The position numbers were made by a program, and so were the translations under genes. From Balneolaceae bacterium (GTDB taxonomy: Bacteria; Bacteroidota; Rhodothermia; Balneolales; Balneolaceae): a stretch of 50,966 nt of DNA. The DNA lies in the NCBI GenBank assembly GCA_007118695.1, contig SKRC01000173.1, positions 1 to 50,966 on the forward strand. The letters are read 5' to 3'. This document shows, piece by piece, positions 25,360 through 34,493 of the stretch; position 1 is the first letter of the stretch, and the number at the start of each line of letters is the position of its first letter. The notes under the pieces are model-generated. The model saw nothing but the letters and a program-made list of their open reading frames with translations, was not told the DNA's origin and searched no databases.

Positions 25360-25581
25360 CCTCACCTGATTTTGATCATTGCCGATGTTATGGCGTGGGA
25401 CGACTGCAGGGTATACGGTACCTCGACCTGGTTGTACCGCCAACCCGAACATGTCACGCTGGTGAGATGCATACGCACATGCAATGGGAGATTGCAGAAC
25501 TCACCCCGGGTGAGACGTAATCTGCTGGAATTGGATAGTAAAATAGAGGCTGATGAAGGTGTTTTGTTCAATCACGCATAA
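25360..25581 (+). pseudogene. N-terminal remnant of a second sulfatase
   Basis: The frame from 25360 begins PHLILIIADVMAWDDCRVYGT. This is the standard sulfatase start 'PN(I/L)(I/L)LI(I/V)ADDMAWDDxGxYG', with the metal-binding Asp-Asp changed to Asp-Val. The frame then continues 48 more codons that do not resemble a sulfatase, and the formylglycine motif is missing. It is a broken fragment of a different sulfatase from the one represented at 25088. Confidence 0.65.
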
Positions 25582-25888
25582 GTGCCCAATTCCAAGTGTG
25601 TATTCTACCGGGCTATGATTTTGGCAAAACATTATTCCTGTAGCCGTAATGGGCACTACCGGTAACAGATTATTAAACTATTTTGGATTACATTTTATAG
25701 ATCTGTATAGTTAAAGGACCAAATTTACTTTAACGCATAATGAACAGTATAATCCATAAACCCCGGTTGTGAGTAGAACAAGCAGCATTCACACGGACTT
25801 CAATTTAATTGCGATGATTCAGCAACTCGAAGACAGGATCGATGCACTTCAGGAGCAGCATGATGATGATACCTGAAATCTATAAAGC
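25582..25888. other. gene-free gap with a 35-codon open stretch before the first intact sulfatase
   Basis: Mostly AT-rich, non-coding in appearance. The frame GTG 25769 to TGA 25876 encodes a short charged sequence (MIQQLEDRIDALQEQHDDD) resembling the C-terminal coiled-coil end of a larger protein. It could be another gene tail left by deletion; I do not recognise the parent. Confidence 0.35.
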
Positions 25889-27502
25889 ATGACAACAATG
25901 ATGAAACAAACGATCTGTTTATTCATTTTATCAATGGCCTTGATCCTGTCTGCATGCGAGATCAGCCCGGAACAGGCTGAAGCAAACCTTGAGCCTTGCA
26001 CATCAGGATCCGTGAACATTGTTCTGTATGTCAGCGACGACCATGGCCAGGATCTCGGGGCGTATGGAAATGAAGTCATTCAAACCCCAAACCTGGATGC
26101 ACTGGCAAGCGAAGGGGTACTGTTTACGCACGCCTATGCCACCACGGCAAGTTGCAGTGCCAGCCGTTCAGTGATTTTATCCGGCCTGCACAATCATAGG
26201 AATGGCCAGTACGGACATGAACACGACTACAGCAAGTTTTCTTCTCATGGCAACATACAAGGGGTGTCCAACCTTTTATCAGAGAACGGGTACCGGACGG
26301 CACGGTCTGGTAAATATCATGTGGCCCCGGAAGAGGTCTACCGTTTTGATGAAGCTCTCCCCGGTCGTTCCCGTAATCCGGTTGAGATGGCCGATATGGC
26401 CAAGGACTTCATCGCATCTGATGACAGCCGGCCGTTTTTTCTGTTGATGGGGACGTCCGATCCTCACCGGGGCGGTGGGCGTGCAACGGAGCTGCCCTTC
26501 AGCCCCGACCGGTTTGGCAACACCCCCGACGGGTATGAGGGCGTGGAAGAGGTTACCTACAACCCGGATGACGTTCTTGTCCCCTCTTTTCTGCCTGACA
26601 ATGAAGCCACCCGGCAGGAACTGGCACAGTATTATCAATCGGTCTCACGGCTGGACCAGGGATTCGGGCAGTTGGTGAGCAACCTGAAGGATGCGGGCGT
26701 TTACGAAAATACGGTCATCATCTATATCTCCGATCACGGTATGGCGTTTCCGGGCGCGAAAACCAATGTGTACGAACCCGCCCTGCTCTCCCCCATGATT
26801 GTCCGGGATCCCTGCACCGACGCACGGGGAATCGTCAATCAGGCGATGATCAGCTGGGTTGACATTACGCCCACCATTCTTGATTATGGCGGGGTCGAAG
26901 AACCGACCTATTCCCGGGAAGTTTCCCAGGGTGTGATCCGCGATTATTATCCGGAATCACACGGGCTGCACGGCCGATCGTTCAGGTCGATTCTTGAAGA
27001 CCCGGAACCGGAAGGGTGGGATGAAATTCATGCCTCTCATACCTTCCACGAGATCCATATGTACTACCCGATGCGCGTTGTTCGCGACCGCGACTACAAA
27101 TTGATCTGGAATATTGCCTACGGACTCCCCTACCCGAATGCATCGGACCTGCAGACTTCGTCTACCTGGCAGTATGTACTGGGCCGGTTTTCGGATGACG
27201 CGGAAGCGACCGAGTTGGGAGATCCTGCCCTGCCGGGGCCTGATGCGGAGTTCGGCCTGGATGCGGCCTTTGGCCATCGAACGGTCCGGGAATACATCCA
27301 CCGGCCGGAGTTTGAACTGTTTGACATGCAGGCGGATCCGGAAGAGTCGAATAATCTTGCCGGTGATCCGGCTTATGCCGACGTATTGGAGGAATATATT
27401 GACCGGCTTCGCCGGTTCCAGCGGCAGACCGAAGATCCCTGGTATATCAAATGGGTATATCGGGATCAAAGCGAATACGCTTTTGAAGAACCTGAATATT
27501 GA
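25889..27502 (+). CDS. sulfatase lipoprotein, sulfoglucosamine-sulfohydrolase-like
   Basis: A 537-residue S1-family sulfatase with lipobox LILSAC (Cys23). Metal-binding IVLYVSDDHGQDLGAYG is near residue 50. The formylglycine motif is C89-S-A-S-R followed by SVILSGLHNHRNGQYGH, which resembles the heparan N-sulfatase-like group. The conserved lysine lies in SGKYHV, and ISDHGMAFPGAKTNVYEP gives further metal and substrate residues. It hydrolyses sulfate esters or sulfamates, probably on a sulfated glycan, after conversion of Cys89 by a maturase not in this window. Two decayed sulfatase pieces precede it and an alkaline phosphatase follows after 44 bases. Confidence 0.92.
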   Translation: MTTMMKQTICLFILSMALILSACEISPEQAEANLEPCTSGSVNIVLYVSDDHGQDLGAYGNEVIQTPNLDALASEGVLFTHAYATTASCSASRSVILSGLHNHRNGQYGHEHDYSKFSSHGNIQGVSNLLSENGYRTARSGKYHVAPEEVYRFDEALPGRSRNPVEMADMAKDFIASDDSRPFFLLMGTSDPHRGGGRATELPFSPDRFGNTPDGYEGVEEVTYNPDDVLVPSFLPDNEATRQELAQYYQSVSRLDQGFGQLVSNLKDAGVYENTVIIYISDHGMAFPGAKTNVYEPALLSPMIVRDPCTDARGIVNQAMISWVDITPTILDYGGVEEPTYSREVSQGVIRDYYPESHGLHGRSFRSILEDPEPEGWDEIHASHTFHEIHMYYPMRVVRDRDYKLIWNIAYGLPYPNASDLQTSSTWQYVLGRFSDDAEATELGDPALPGPDAEFGLDAAFGHRTVREYIHRPEFELFDMQADPEESNNLAGDPAYADVLEEYIDRLRRFQRQTEDPWYIKWVYRDQSEYAFEEPEY

Positions 27503-27546
27503 ATTATCATACCACAAACAACCAATCCTTTTAAAATTGATTAACC

Positions 27547-28947
27547 ATGAGTAAACCAACCAGACGAGAATTCCTGAAAACCGGCGCTTTGTCCACCCTT
27601 TTCCTTGGATCAGGCTTAGCAGTAGCCGGAGGATGTGAGGCCATCCGGCAAAAAGGTAAAACCAAAAATGTGATTTTTATGGTCAGCGACGGAATGAGTG
27701 CCGGAACACTGACCCTGGCCGATGTGATGCTTCGCCGCCATCACGGGCGGCCCTCCAACTGGGTGCGCCTGCTTGAGGAAGGAAAGGTGAACCGGGGGCT
27801 GATGGATATGGCCTCGGCCGACAGAATTGTCACCGACTCCGCAGCGGCGGCTGCTTCCTGGGGATGCGGCCACCGGGTAAACAACGGTGCGCTGAATATC
27901 GGGCCCGACGGCACCCATCACAAGCCGGTTCTGCCGGTGTTCAGGGATGCCGGAAAGGCAACCGGTTTGGTTACGACCACGGAGCTCACCCACGCCACAC
28001 CGGCCGGGTTCGCAGCAAATGTGGAATCGCGGGCAATGGGCGAAACGATCGCCGAACAGTACCTGGAAAGACGGATTGATATTTTGCTGGGGGGAGGACA
28101 TAATCATTATGATCCCGAACAGCGCGAAGACGGTAGGGACCTGTATGAAGAACACCGTCAGGCAGGCTATTATGTTGCAAAAACCAAAAGTGAGCTGATG
28201 AACGGGAATGCAGCGGAAGGACAGGTGCTGGGTGTCTTTACAAACGGACATTTGCCATATACGCTGGACCATCAGAACACCCCGGACCTGCTTGAAAATG
28301 TGCCCACCCTGGCCGAGATGACCGACCTGGCCATCGGCAACCTCGCTGACCATCCAGACGGGTTTATTCTCCAGGTGGAAGGCGGGCGCGTGGATCATGC
28401 CGCCCACAGCAACGATGTAGGCGGGCTGATTTATGACCAAATCGCTTTTGATGATGCTATTGGTGTGGCAATGGCCTTTGCTGAAAACCGCGACGATACG
28501 CTGGTGATGATCACCACGGATCATGGCAATGCAAACCCCGGATTAAACAGCGCTCCGGATGAGCATTTTGATTCCATCCGGGAGTTTCGTCACACCAACG
28601 ACTGGATCCGCCGGGGACTGGATCAGGACAGTTCAATATCTGCCATTCAGGAGCGGATTGAGTATGCCACCGGTTATGAAATTCCACGCGAACAGGCCGA
28701 GCTCTACCGCCAGGCTGCCAGGGGCACTTATCGGGCGGCCTACAGCCGAATGAACAGCACGGCCGCCGTACTGGGCCAGATACTGGCCAATCACACCCAT
28801 GTCAACTGGGTGGGTGGATCCCATACGGCTGATTACGTGGAACTGGCTTCTTTTGGCCCGGGCTGTGAAGCCCTGGAAGGCTTTGTGATCAACACACAAC
28901 TCTTTGATGTGATGACCGAAGCTGCCGGTGTGACTGAATTCGTTTAA
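27547..28947 (+). CDS. Tat-exported alkaline phosphatase
   Basis: A 466-residue phosphomonoesterase of the PhoA family. The N-terminus has a twin-arginine motif TRREFLKTG (Arg6-Arg7) and a lipobox-like AVAGGC (Cys30), so it may be a Tat-exported lipoprotein folded with its metals in the cytoplasm. The first metal site is in IFMVSDGMSAG. The nucleophile is Ser98 in VTDSAAAAASW, and later ligands lie in QVEGGRVDHAAHSND, ITTDHGNANPG and WVGGSHTADY. It releases phosphate from organic monoesters outside the cytoplasm. It is probably in one transcript with the preceding sulfatase. Confidence 0.94.
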   Translation: MSKPTRREFLKTGALSTLFLGSGLAVAGGCEAIRQKGKTKNVIFMVSDGMSAGTLTLADVMLRRHHGRPSNWVRLLEEGKVNRGLMDMASADRIVTDSAAAAASWGCGHRVNNGALNIGPDGTHHKPVLPVFRDAGKATGLVTTTELTHATPAGFAANVESRAMGETIAEQYLERRIDILLGGGHNHYDPEQREDGRDLYEEHRQAGYYVAKTKSELMNGNAAEGQVLGVFTNGHLPYTLDHQNTPDLLENVPTLAEMTDLAIGNLADHPDGFILQVEGGRVDHAAHSNDVGGLIYDQIAFDDAIGVAMAFAENRDDTLVMITTDHGNANPGLNSAPDEHFDSIREFRHTNDWIRRGLDQDSSISAIQERIEYATGYEIPREQAELYRQAARGTYRAAYSRMNSTAAVLGQILANHTHVNWVGGSHTADYVELASFGPGCEALEGFVINTQLFDVMTEAAGVTEFV

Positions 28948-29139
28948 CTGGTCAGTACTTCTTTAGATCCCGATTCGGCCGTCCGGAGGAGGTCTTGAAA
29001 CATCGGGCGAGTACTCCGTATCTGATTTTATTTTATTACAAACACGCACATCCTTCGTATCGGATAGAGCCCGGAGTGCGCCCTAATTAAATTTGGTTGG
29101 AACAGGTATTAAGATACCGGGTTCCTCTATTTGAAAACC

Positions 29140-30327
29140 ATGAATTACTTTCTCTGTGTTATGTGCAATAAATTACATATAGGTTTATTAATATCAATTT
29201 TTCTTTTGATTGGCTGTCAAAGTGAGTCCAATCGCATATTCTGGTCACCTTATGCAGATCTTAACTGGGATGAAATCGGTCATTACGACTCCGAATTTCA
29301 TACACATCCGGGATTGGGAAATGAAGAATACGACCCCCATCAGACGATTGACCGGTACCATGAAGAAGGGTATAAAATACTTATGCTGGCTGCTCATGAT
29401 TATGATATACCAAGCGATCATATGGATACCATATACCCGTGGACTCAACTATCCGAGATCTATGAGACGATCAAACATGTCGAGAACCCGACTGAAGACT
29501 TCATGACTTATGAGGAAATACACAACGAACCGTGGGAGGATCGGGATCCGATTGAACTGGGTATGGTTTCTGTGGAAGGAACCGAAATATCGGCGCCTCA
29601 TCATACCATTAGTGTGTTTAATGCCTATACTGAAGGAGCCGATACAGAGGCCGAGTCTTTCCGGATAATAGAAGAAATGGGTGGATTTGCTTATTTGGCA
29701 CACCCCGGCCGTTATGTGGAAAGGTGGGGATTGACCGCTCACTGGTATGTCGACAAGTACCTGCGATTTGATGTACTTATTGGCCAATCAATATACAACA
29801 GACAGGACAACCACCCTGGAGACCGGGCTTTCTATGATAAGGTTCAACACCTGTTAGAAGGAATCAACCGGCCGATCTGGTTATACGGTGAAGACGATAT
29901 GCATCATGAGGGCACGTTAGCATGGAATCGTGATGTATTCTTACTTGAAAATTTCAGGCCGGGTTCGATGCACCCTGATATACCGGATGGGTCGGCACCT
30001 GATGTGATGGAAGCACTTCAAAATGGATATTCCTATCTCTGGAAGCCGTCAGAACAATATAACCGACGGGCGTTCAATATTACGAATGTAGAAGTGGACG
30101 GATATCAGGTCACATTGACTATTGATAACTTGGATCTGGTTGATGAAATCAGATGGCGGACACACAATCCGGAGATAGATGATACGGAAACCGTTCACTA
30201 TGGCAACGCAATCAGTACAAGGGATGTGCCGGACTATGCCCTCTTTGTCCGGGCCGAAATCGAGGGGAATGATGGAACGATCTATACCCAGCCATTTTAT
30301 ATAACGGAAAGAAACGAGTCAAATTGA
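29140..30327 (+). CDS. PHP-domain lipoprotein (predicted metal-dependent phosphoesterase)
   Basis: About 395 residues, lipobox FLLIGC (Cys26) followed by the acidic QSESN. The PHP metal-binding start is SEFHTHPGLGNEEYDPHQTI, then LMLAAHDYD, with the later ligand segment AYLAHPGRY. The last ~100 residues are an all-beta tail. PHP proteins hydrolyse phosphoesters, but here the substrate is unknown. ATG 29140 gives the cleaner signal peptide; a TTG at 29131 is possible. Its stop overlaps the next gene by 4 bases, so the pair is coupled. Confidence 0.8.
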   Translation: MNYFLCVMCNKLHIGLLISIFLLIGCQSESNRIFWSPYADLNWDEIGHYDSEFHTHPGLGNEEYDPHQTIDRYHEEGYKILMLAAHDYDIPSDHMDTIYPWTQLSEIYETIKHVENPTEDFMTYEEIHNEPWEDRDPIELGMVSVEGTEISAPHHTISVFNAYTEGADTEAESFRIIEEMGGFAYLAHPGRYVERWGLTAHWYVDKYLRFDVLIGQSIYNRQDNHPGDRAFYDKVQHLLEGINRPIWLYGEDDMHHEGTLAWNRDVFLLENFRPGSMHPDIPDGSAPDVMEALQNGYSYLWKPSEQYNRRAFNITNVEVDGYQVTLTIDNLDLVDEIRWRTHNPEIDDTETVHYGNAISTRDVPDYALFVRAEIEGNDGTIYTQPFYITERNESN

Positions 30328-32165
30328 TATTCTTTAGATCCACATGTGTTGGCATTTTATTCCTGATAATCACTGGATGCGGTGAGGGTTTGGAACCCCT
30401 TGGCCAAAACGAAGCTCTTCGTACCTATATCGAATTTACAGATGGCGGTCATCGGGGTATGTTTGATGCTGATAGTGAATGTTGCGGCTTCCCGGACGAA
30501 AACTTCGATGCCACCACAGCTATGGTGATCAACTGGCACCGGTTGCCGGAAGCCGATTCGGAACTTGATGCACGGCTGCACTACCGGCAAGTCCATCCGG
30601 TTACATCCGGCTGGCAAACGGCGGATGGCAATTCTATGGAATTCTGGTACCGGGAAGAGCGGGTCAACCGGGTGGTGCTGACCGATCTGCAACCTGGCTC
30701 GATCTATGAATTCCGGGTACGGGAGGACGGGGAGATCTTTCGCTTTCGAACCATGCCGGAGTCATTGGAGGAACGTCCGCTTCGCATCGTCATGACCGCC
30801 GATCATCAATCCCCTGTCTGGAGCCAAACAGCCCATGAGAATGCCAGGATGGCTGCCCTGCAAAAACCCGATATATTCGTGGTTGCCGGGGATTTTATGA
30901 ACGATGAAGGAATGGTTACCCGTGAAAATGCTGACCGCTGGGCACTCTACCTGGATACGCTTTATGGTCTTGATAACGGTTACTTTATATACGAGAAAGA
31001 GATCGACGGCCGGCAATTTGACAATCTGATTATTCCCCATGTTGGTATTCTGGGTAATCATGAGACCGGGCATCGCCATCACATTCGATGGCCTGCTTGT
31101 GTAAATACAACTATGTCGGAGCCGGGTTATCCAATGTATGTAGCGGCAAATTGGATGGAATTGCTGTTTCACTGGCCGTTCCGAAGTGAGGGTTTTTATA
31201 GCGAGTACCGGCCGGGTCATCCCAATTTGGATCCCGATCAAGCCCGGGAAGGCTTCGGTCATGGAGGGTTTGGCAAGCTCAGCTTCGGTGATTATCTGCT
31301 GTTGATTGGAATGGATAACAGTCAGAATTGGGAAGCAGAACCGGATACAGGACTGAAAGACTGGGAAGGGAACCCGATTACCGACCGGTGGCCGTGGTTT
31401 GAAACCCATCATTCTGACGTCCGGCAGGATGAATGGCTGAGGAACTTGCTGGAACCGGCAGATGAGAAAACAGCCGGTGAACGATATACTCATATTTTGC
31501 CGGTATGGCATCGGGGTCTGTTCGGATCGGTACGTCTTAACATGAGTCTGAAAAACCGGGAGTTGTTCAGCAACTGGCTGCCGCTTTTGTACCGGAATGG
31601 CGTGAAATTGATAAAGGAAGGCCATGATCATATCTACACACGTACGGTTCCACTAAATATCACAACAGAACAACCGGACCATACCCGGATTGAAAAAGTA
31701 TATTATGAACCGAATACCTGGGAGCTGACATCCAACCTGAGCCAGGAGTACCTGGACAATTTTTATTCGGTAAACACGCTCGTTGATACTGAGTCCGGGG
31801 ACATTGTCGGTTGGGAATACGACGGATATTACACGACGTATGATCCGGAAGGAATGATTGCCATCGGCCATGGAGGATGGGCGGCCGGCAGGCGGGACCT
31901 GGGTGGCCGTGGTGGTGGAAACGCCGGACTTTGGTTTGTTGATAAAGAAAGAGGCGGGGATGCATTTGGTGGCCCCGAGTCGTTTCACATTACAACGATT
32001 GAATTAACGATGGATGGGTTAACGGTTTCCTCCTTTCATCCGGATCAGCTGCCGAATTTTGAAAACAATCAGCCACCGGAACCGATTCACAAATTCAGAT
32101 GGGATAAAACTCAAGATTTGTGGATGTCATACGATTTAAAAACAGATGAGTGGAGGGATTATTGA
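30324..32165 (+). CDS. calcineurin-like metallophosphoesterase lipoprotein, purple-acid-phosphatase type
   Basis: A 613-residue exported protein with lipobox FLIITGC (Cys19). Residues ~25-145 form an FN3-like domain as in purple acid phosphatases (VVLTDLQPGSIYEFRV). The metallophosphatase core has VMTADHQSP, VVAGDFMND, ILGNHETGHRH and KEGHDHIYTRT. These correspond to the D, GDxxD/Y-like, GNHE and GHxH motifs of a dinuclear-metal site. A large insertion separates GNHE from GHDH. The start is TTG 30324, within the ATTGA overlap with the upstream PHP gene. The substrate may be a phosphomono- or diester. Confidence 0.85.
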   Translation: MIFFRSTCVGILFLIITGCGEGLEPLGQNEALRTYIEFTDGGHRGMFDADSECCGFPDENFDATTAMVINWHRLPEADSELDARLHYRQVHPVTSGWQTADGNSMEFWYREERVNRVVLTDLQPGSIYEFRVREDGEIFRFRTMPESLEERPLRIVMTADHQSPVWSQTAHENARMAALQKPDIFVVAGDFMNDEGMVTRENADRWALYLDTLYGLDNGYFIYEKEIDGRQFDNLIIPHVGILGNHETGHRHHIRWPACVNTTMSEPGYPMYVAANWMELLFHWPFRSEGFYSEYRPGHPNLDPDQAREGFGHGGFGKLSFGDYLLLIGMDNSQNWEAEPDTGLKDWEGNPITDRWPWFETHHSDVRQDEWLRNLLEPADEKTAGERYTHILPVWHRGLFGSVRLNMSLKNRELFSNWLPLLYRNGVKLIKEGHDHIYTRTVPLNITTEQPDHTRIEKVYYEPNTWELTSNLSQEYLDNFYSVNTLVDTESGDIVGWEYDGYYTTYDPEGMIAIGHGGWAAGRRDLGGRGGGNAGLWFVDKERGGDAFGGPESFHITTIELTMDGLTVSSFHPDQLPNFENNQPPEPIHKFRWDKTQDLWMSYDLKTDEWRDY

Positions 32166-32271
32166 TCTGGGTAAACTATGTTCTTCTTGAAAATGTCCCT
32201 AATAAAAGCTGTCTCCCCGTCCTCTTGCGCGGATTAACAACCCAGGAGTTTTTAATTAAAATTCACAAGTG

Positions 32272-33795
32272 ATGGAACTTATAAGATTTATAATCATTCT
32301 ATTGATTCTAAATAATTTAAGCCTGGTTCAGGCTCAACTTTTGGAAGTGGGTGAAGAAGCTGCTATCATCGATGTTTCCTTGACGGATGTTGAGCATGAT
32401 TACCGATTGGGAACTGCTTTTACCAAAAACGAATTCGGTTCATCTGATGTCTATAATCAAACAGTTGATAAGCAGGATACTCGGCCAAATATCCTTGTAA
32501 TCTATGTGGACGACCTTCACCATGCGACCTTCGGCTTTATGGGGGATCCGATCATTCAGACGCCGAACGTTGATAAGCTTGCAGAACAGGGAGTAGCTTT
32601 TCGAAATGCATTTGTCACTACTGCTATCTGTATTACCAGTCGCGGCAACTTTATGACCGGTCGCTACGCCGCACGCACCGGCATTTACATGGATGGGTTT
32701 GACGGGCTCAGCGAAGAGCATGCAGCCATGGCCTACCCCACCCGCCTGAAAGAAGCCGGTTATTATACCGGCTACGTTGGCAAGTGGCACCTTGGAGAAA
32801 TACCTGAGGGTGTAGTATTTGACAATGACCAGAAATTTCTGGGCCAGGGCTATTTCTGGGATGAAGATGAGTGGCCGGGAGAAGGCACGCATCTCACCGA
32901 CAGGTTGGGTAACCAGGCCGTGGAAATGATTCGCAGTGCCCCTGGCGATCAACCATTTGCAATTACAGTAGGCTTTAAGGCACCCCATGTACAGGACGGT
33001 TTTCACCCTGTTGAGCCCTATCCTGCCTCCCCTTCCACGGCCGTGCTTTATGAATTAGTCGAGATGCCTGCGCCACATCTGTCCGATCCTGAATTCTTTG
33101 AGAGTCAACCGGACTTTATACGTGAATCGCTCGGCCGGGTACGCTGGGAGTATCGGCTCGGCCCGCCGGAATCGCTGAACTTTCAGCGCTCACTGCGTCG
33201 CTACTACCGTATGGTAACCGGCGTAGATGAACAGCTTGGCAAGATGATGGAGGTACTGCGCAAGACCAACCAGCTCGACAACACGATCGTTGTCTTTACC
33301 TCTGATCATGGCATGTATCTGGGCGAGCGCGGACTGGCAGGCAAGTGGCTTGGCCATGAACCGTCCATACGCATTCCGCTGATCGTGCTCGACCCCCGGC
33401 TGCCTGAAGTGCATCAAGGCACATGGCGTGACCCAATGGCTCTTATGATTGATTTCAAACCCACCTTTTTCGAGTGGGCCGGCGTCTCACCTGCTGAAGG
33501 TGTTCAGGGAAAGTCGCTTGTGCCTATTATCAACGGGGAGAACCCTCCGGACTGGCGGACCGAGTTTTTCTATGAGCACCATAGTTTTGCCGATCGCATT
33601 CCACGTTCTGAGGGTGTGCGGACCGAACGTTATAAATACCTTCGTTATCTTGACAGCGACCCGCTGTATGAGGAGCTCTATGATCTTGAAACCGACCCGG
33701 GTGAAGTAACAAATCTAACTGATGACCCAGAGTATGAGGGGTTGCTTCAGGAAATGCGTGAAAAATGGGAACAATGGAGGGAATCGGTGAGATAG
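32272..33795 (+). CDS. exported sulfatase
   Basis: About 507 residues with an N-terminal signal peptide (FIIILLILNNLSLVQAQ). The metal-binding strand is NILVIYVDDLHHATFGFMG. The formylglycine motif is C120-I-T-S-R in AICITSRGNFMTGRYAARTGIY; the third position is Thr rather than the common Pro/Ala, a variant seen in some S1 subfamilies. The conserved VGKWHLGE and TSDHGMYLGERGLAGKW complete the site, and the C-terminal subdomain ends ELYDLETDPGEVTNLTDDPEY. Glycan specificity is unknown. The start may be GTG 32269. A degraded second sulfatase tail follows directly. Confidence 0.9.
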   Translation: MELIRFIIILLILNNLSLVQAQLLEVGEEAAIIDVSLTDVEHDYRLGTAFTKNEFGSSDVYNQTVDKQDTRPNILVIYVDDLHHATFGFMGDPIIQTPNVDKLAEQGVAFRNAFVTTAICITSRGNFMTGRYAARTGIYMDGFDGLSEEHAAMAYPTRLKEAGYYTGYVGKWHLGEIPEGVVFDNDQKFLGQGYFWDEDEWPGEGTHLTDRLGNQAVEMIRSAPGDQPFAITVGFKAPHVQDGFHPVEPYPASPSTAVLYELVEMPAPHLSDPEFFESQPDFIRESLGRVRWEYRLGPPESLNFQRSLRRYYRMVTGVDEQLGKMMEVLRKTNQLDNTIVVFTSDHGMYLGERGLAGKWLGHEPSIRIPLIVLDPRLPEVHQGTWRDPMALMIDFKPTFFEWAGVSPAEGVQGKSLVPIINGENPPDWRTEFFYEHHSFADRIPRSEGVRTERYKYLRYLDSDPLYEELYDLETDPGEVTNLTDDPEYEGLLQEMREKWEQWRESVR

Positions 33796-33805
33796 GTACG
33801 AAGTG

Positions 33806-34020
33806 CCACCACGCGTCCATGAGGTAGCCCGACACTACGGGGTTCGTACCGACCAGTATACCCTTGCCCAATTCCTGATCATGACGAATGGGAACTGTTT
33901 GATCTGAAAGTGAATCCGGAGGAACAGTTCAGTTTTACCCAGGATCAACCTGAGATTGTTAAAAAGATGGTGGAAAGACTGGCAAATTACGATGTTGCAT
34001 CGGGACCCGGACAGGGATGA
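33806..34020 (+). pseudogene. C-terminal remnant of a third degraded sulfatase
   Basis: One frame reads PPRVHEVARHYGVRTDQYTL. After a +1/-1 shift another frame reads DEWELFDLKVNPEEQFSF and ends ANYDVASGPGQG at a TGA (34018-34020). These are the usual closing segments of S1 sulfatases; compare GVRTERYKY and ELYDLETDPGEVTNL in the intact upstream copy. The body is gone and the pieces are out of frame, so this is dead sequence abutting the intact gene. Confidence 0.75.
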
Positions 34021-34493
34021 TTTGACTTTTTACCCGGGCAGCCCTGGCGATAGTTGAAAATATTGACATGAATACTATGGCTTCCCAATCCGTAATATTG
34101 CTATTTGGCTTTAAAGGTATACTTATCATTTTTTTCAGATTGAAATGCAGAGTGTTAGTACATTTGCACAGCAGCAAGGGCCTGTTTATTCCTTTTATTA
34201 TAAGCCGTGTTTTTGTTTTGAAAACTGCATGTAATTGATTTATTTGCTTTATCATTTTTATGATTTTACCTGTTCAAATTTATTTATCCTGCACTAGTGT
34301 TGTTTCAGCCATGCGTTATGGGGTAAGCCTAAGGGATTTTTGTTCCTGACAATGTGAAAAAAAGGTGCATATCCATAACTTATGTACATATATTTTAAAA
34401 CAGCCAGGAGTAATTAGAACAAGATTTGGCCCACATAAGTATGGTTGACATAACACTATGAACCAATTCATGTATACCTAAAATATTCTTACT
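34021..34493. other. gene-free AT-rich gap before the PafA-like gene
   Basis: 473 bases of AT-rich DNA with no recognisable coding stretch, hairpin or repeat. It presumably includes the promoter of the gene at 34494, but no TTTG/TAnnTTTG pair at proper spacing is evident. Confidence 0.5.
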
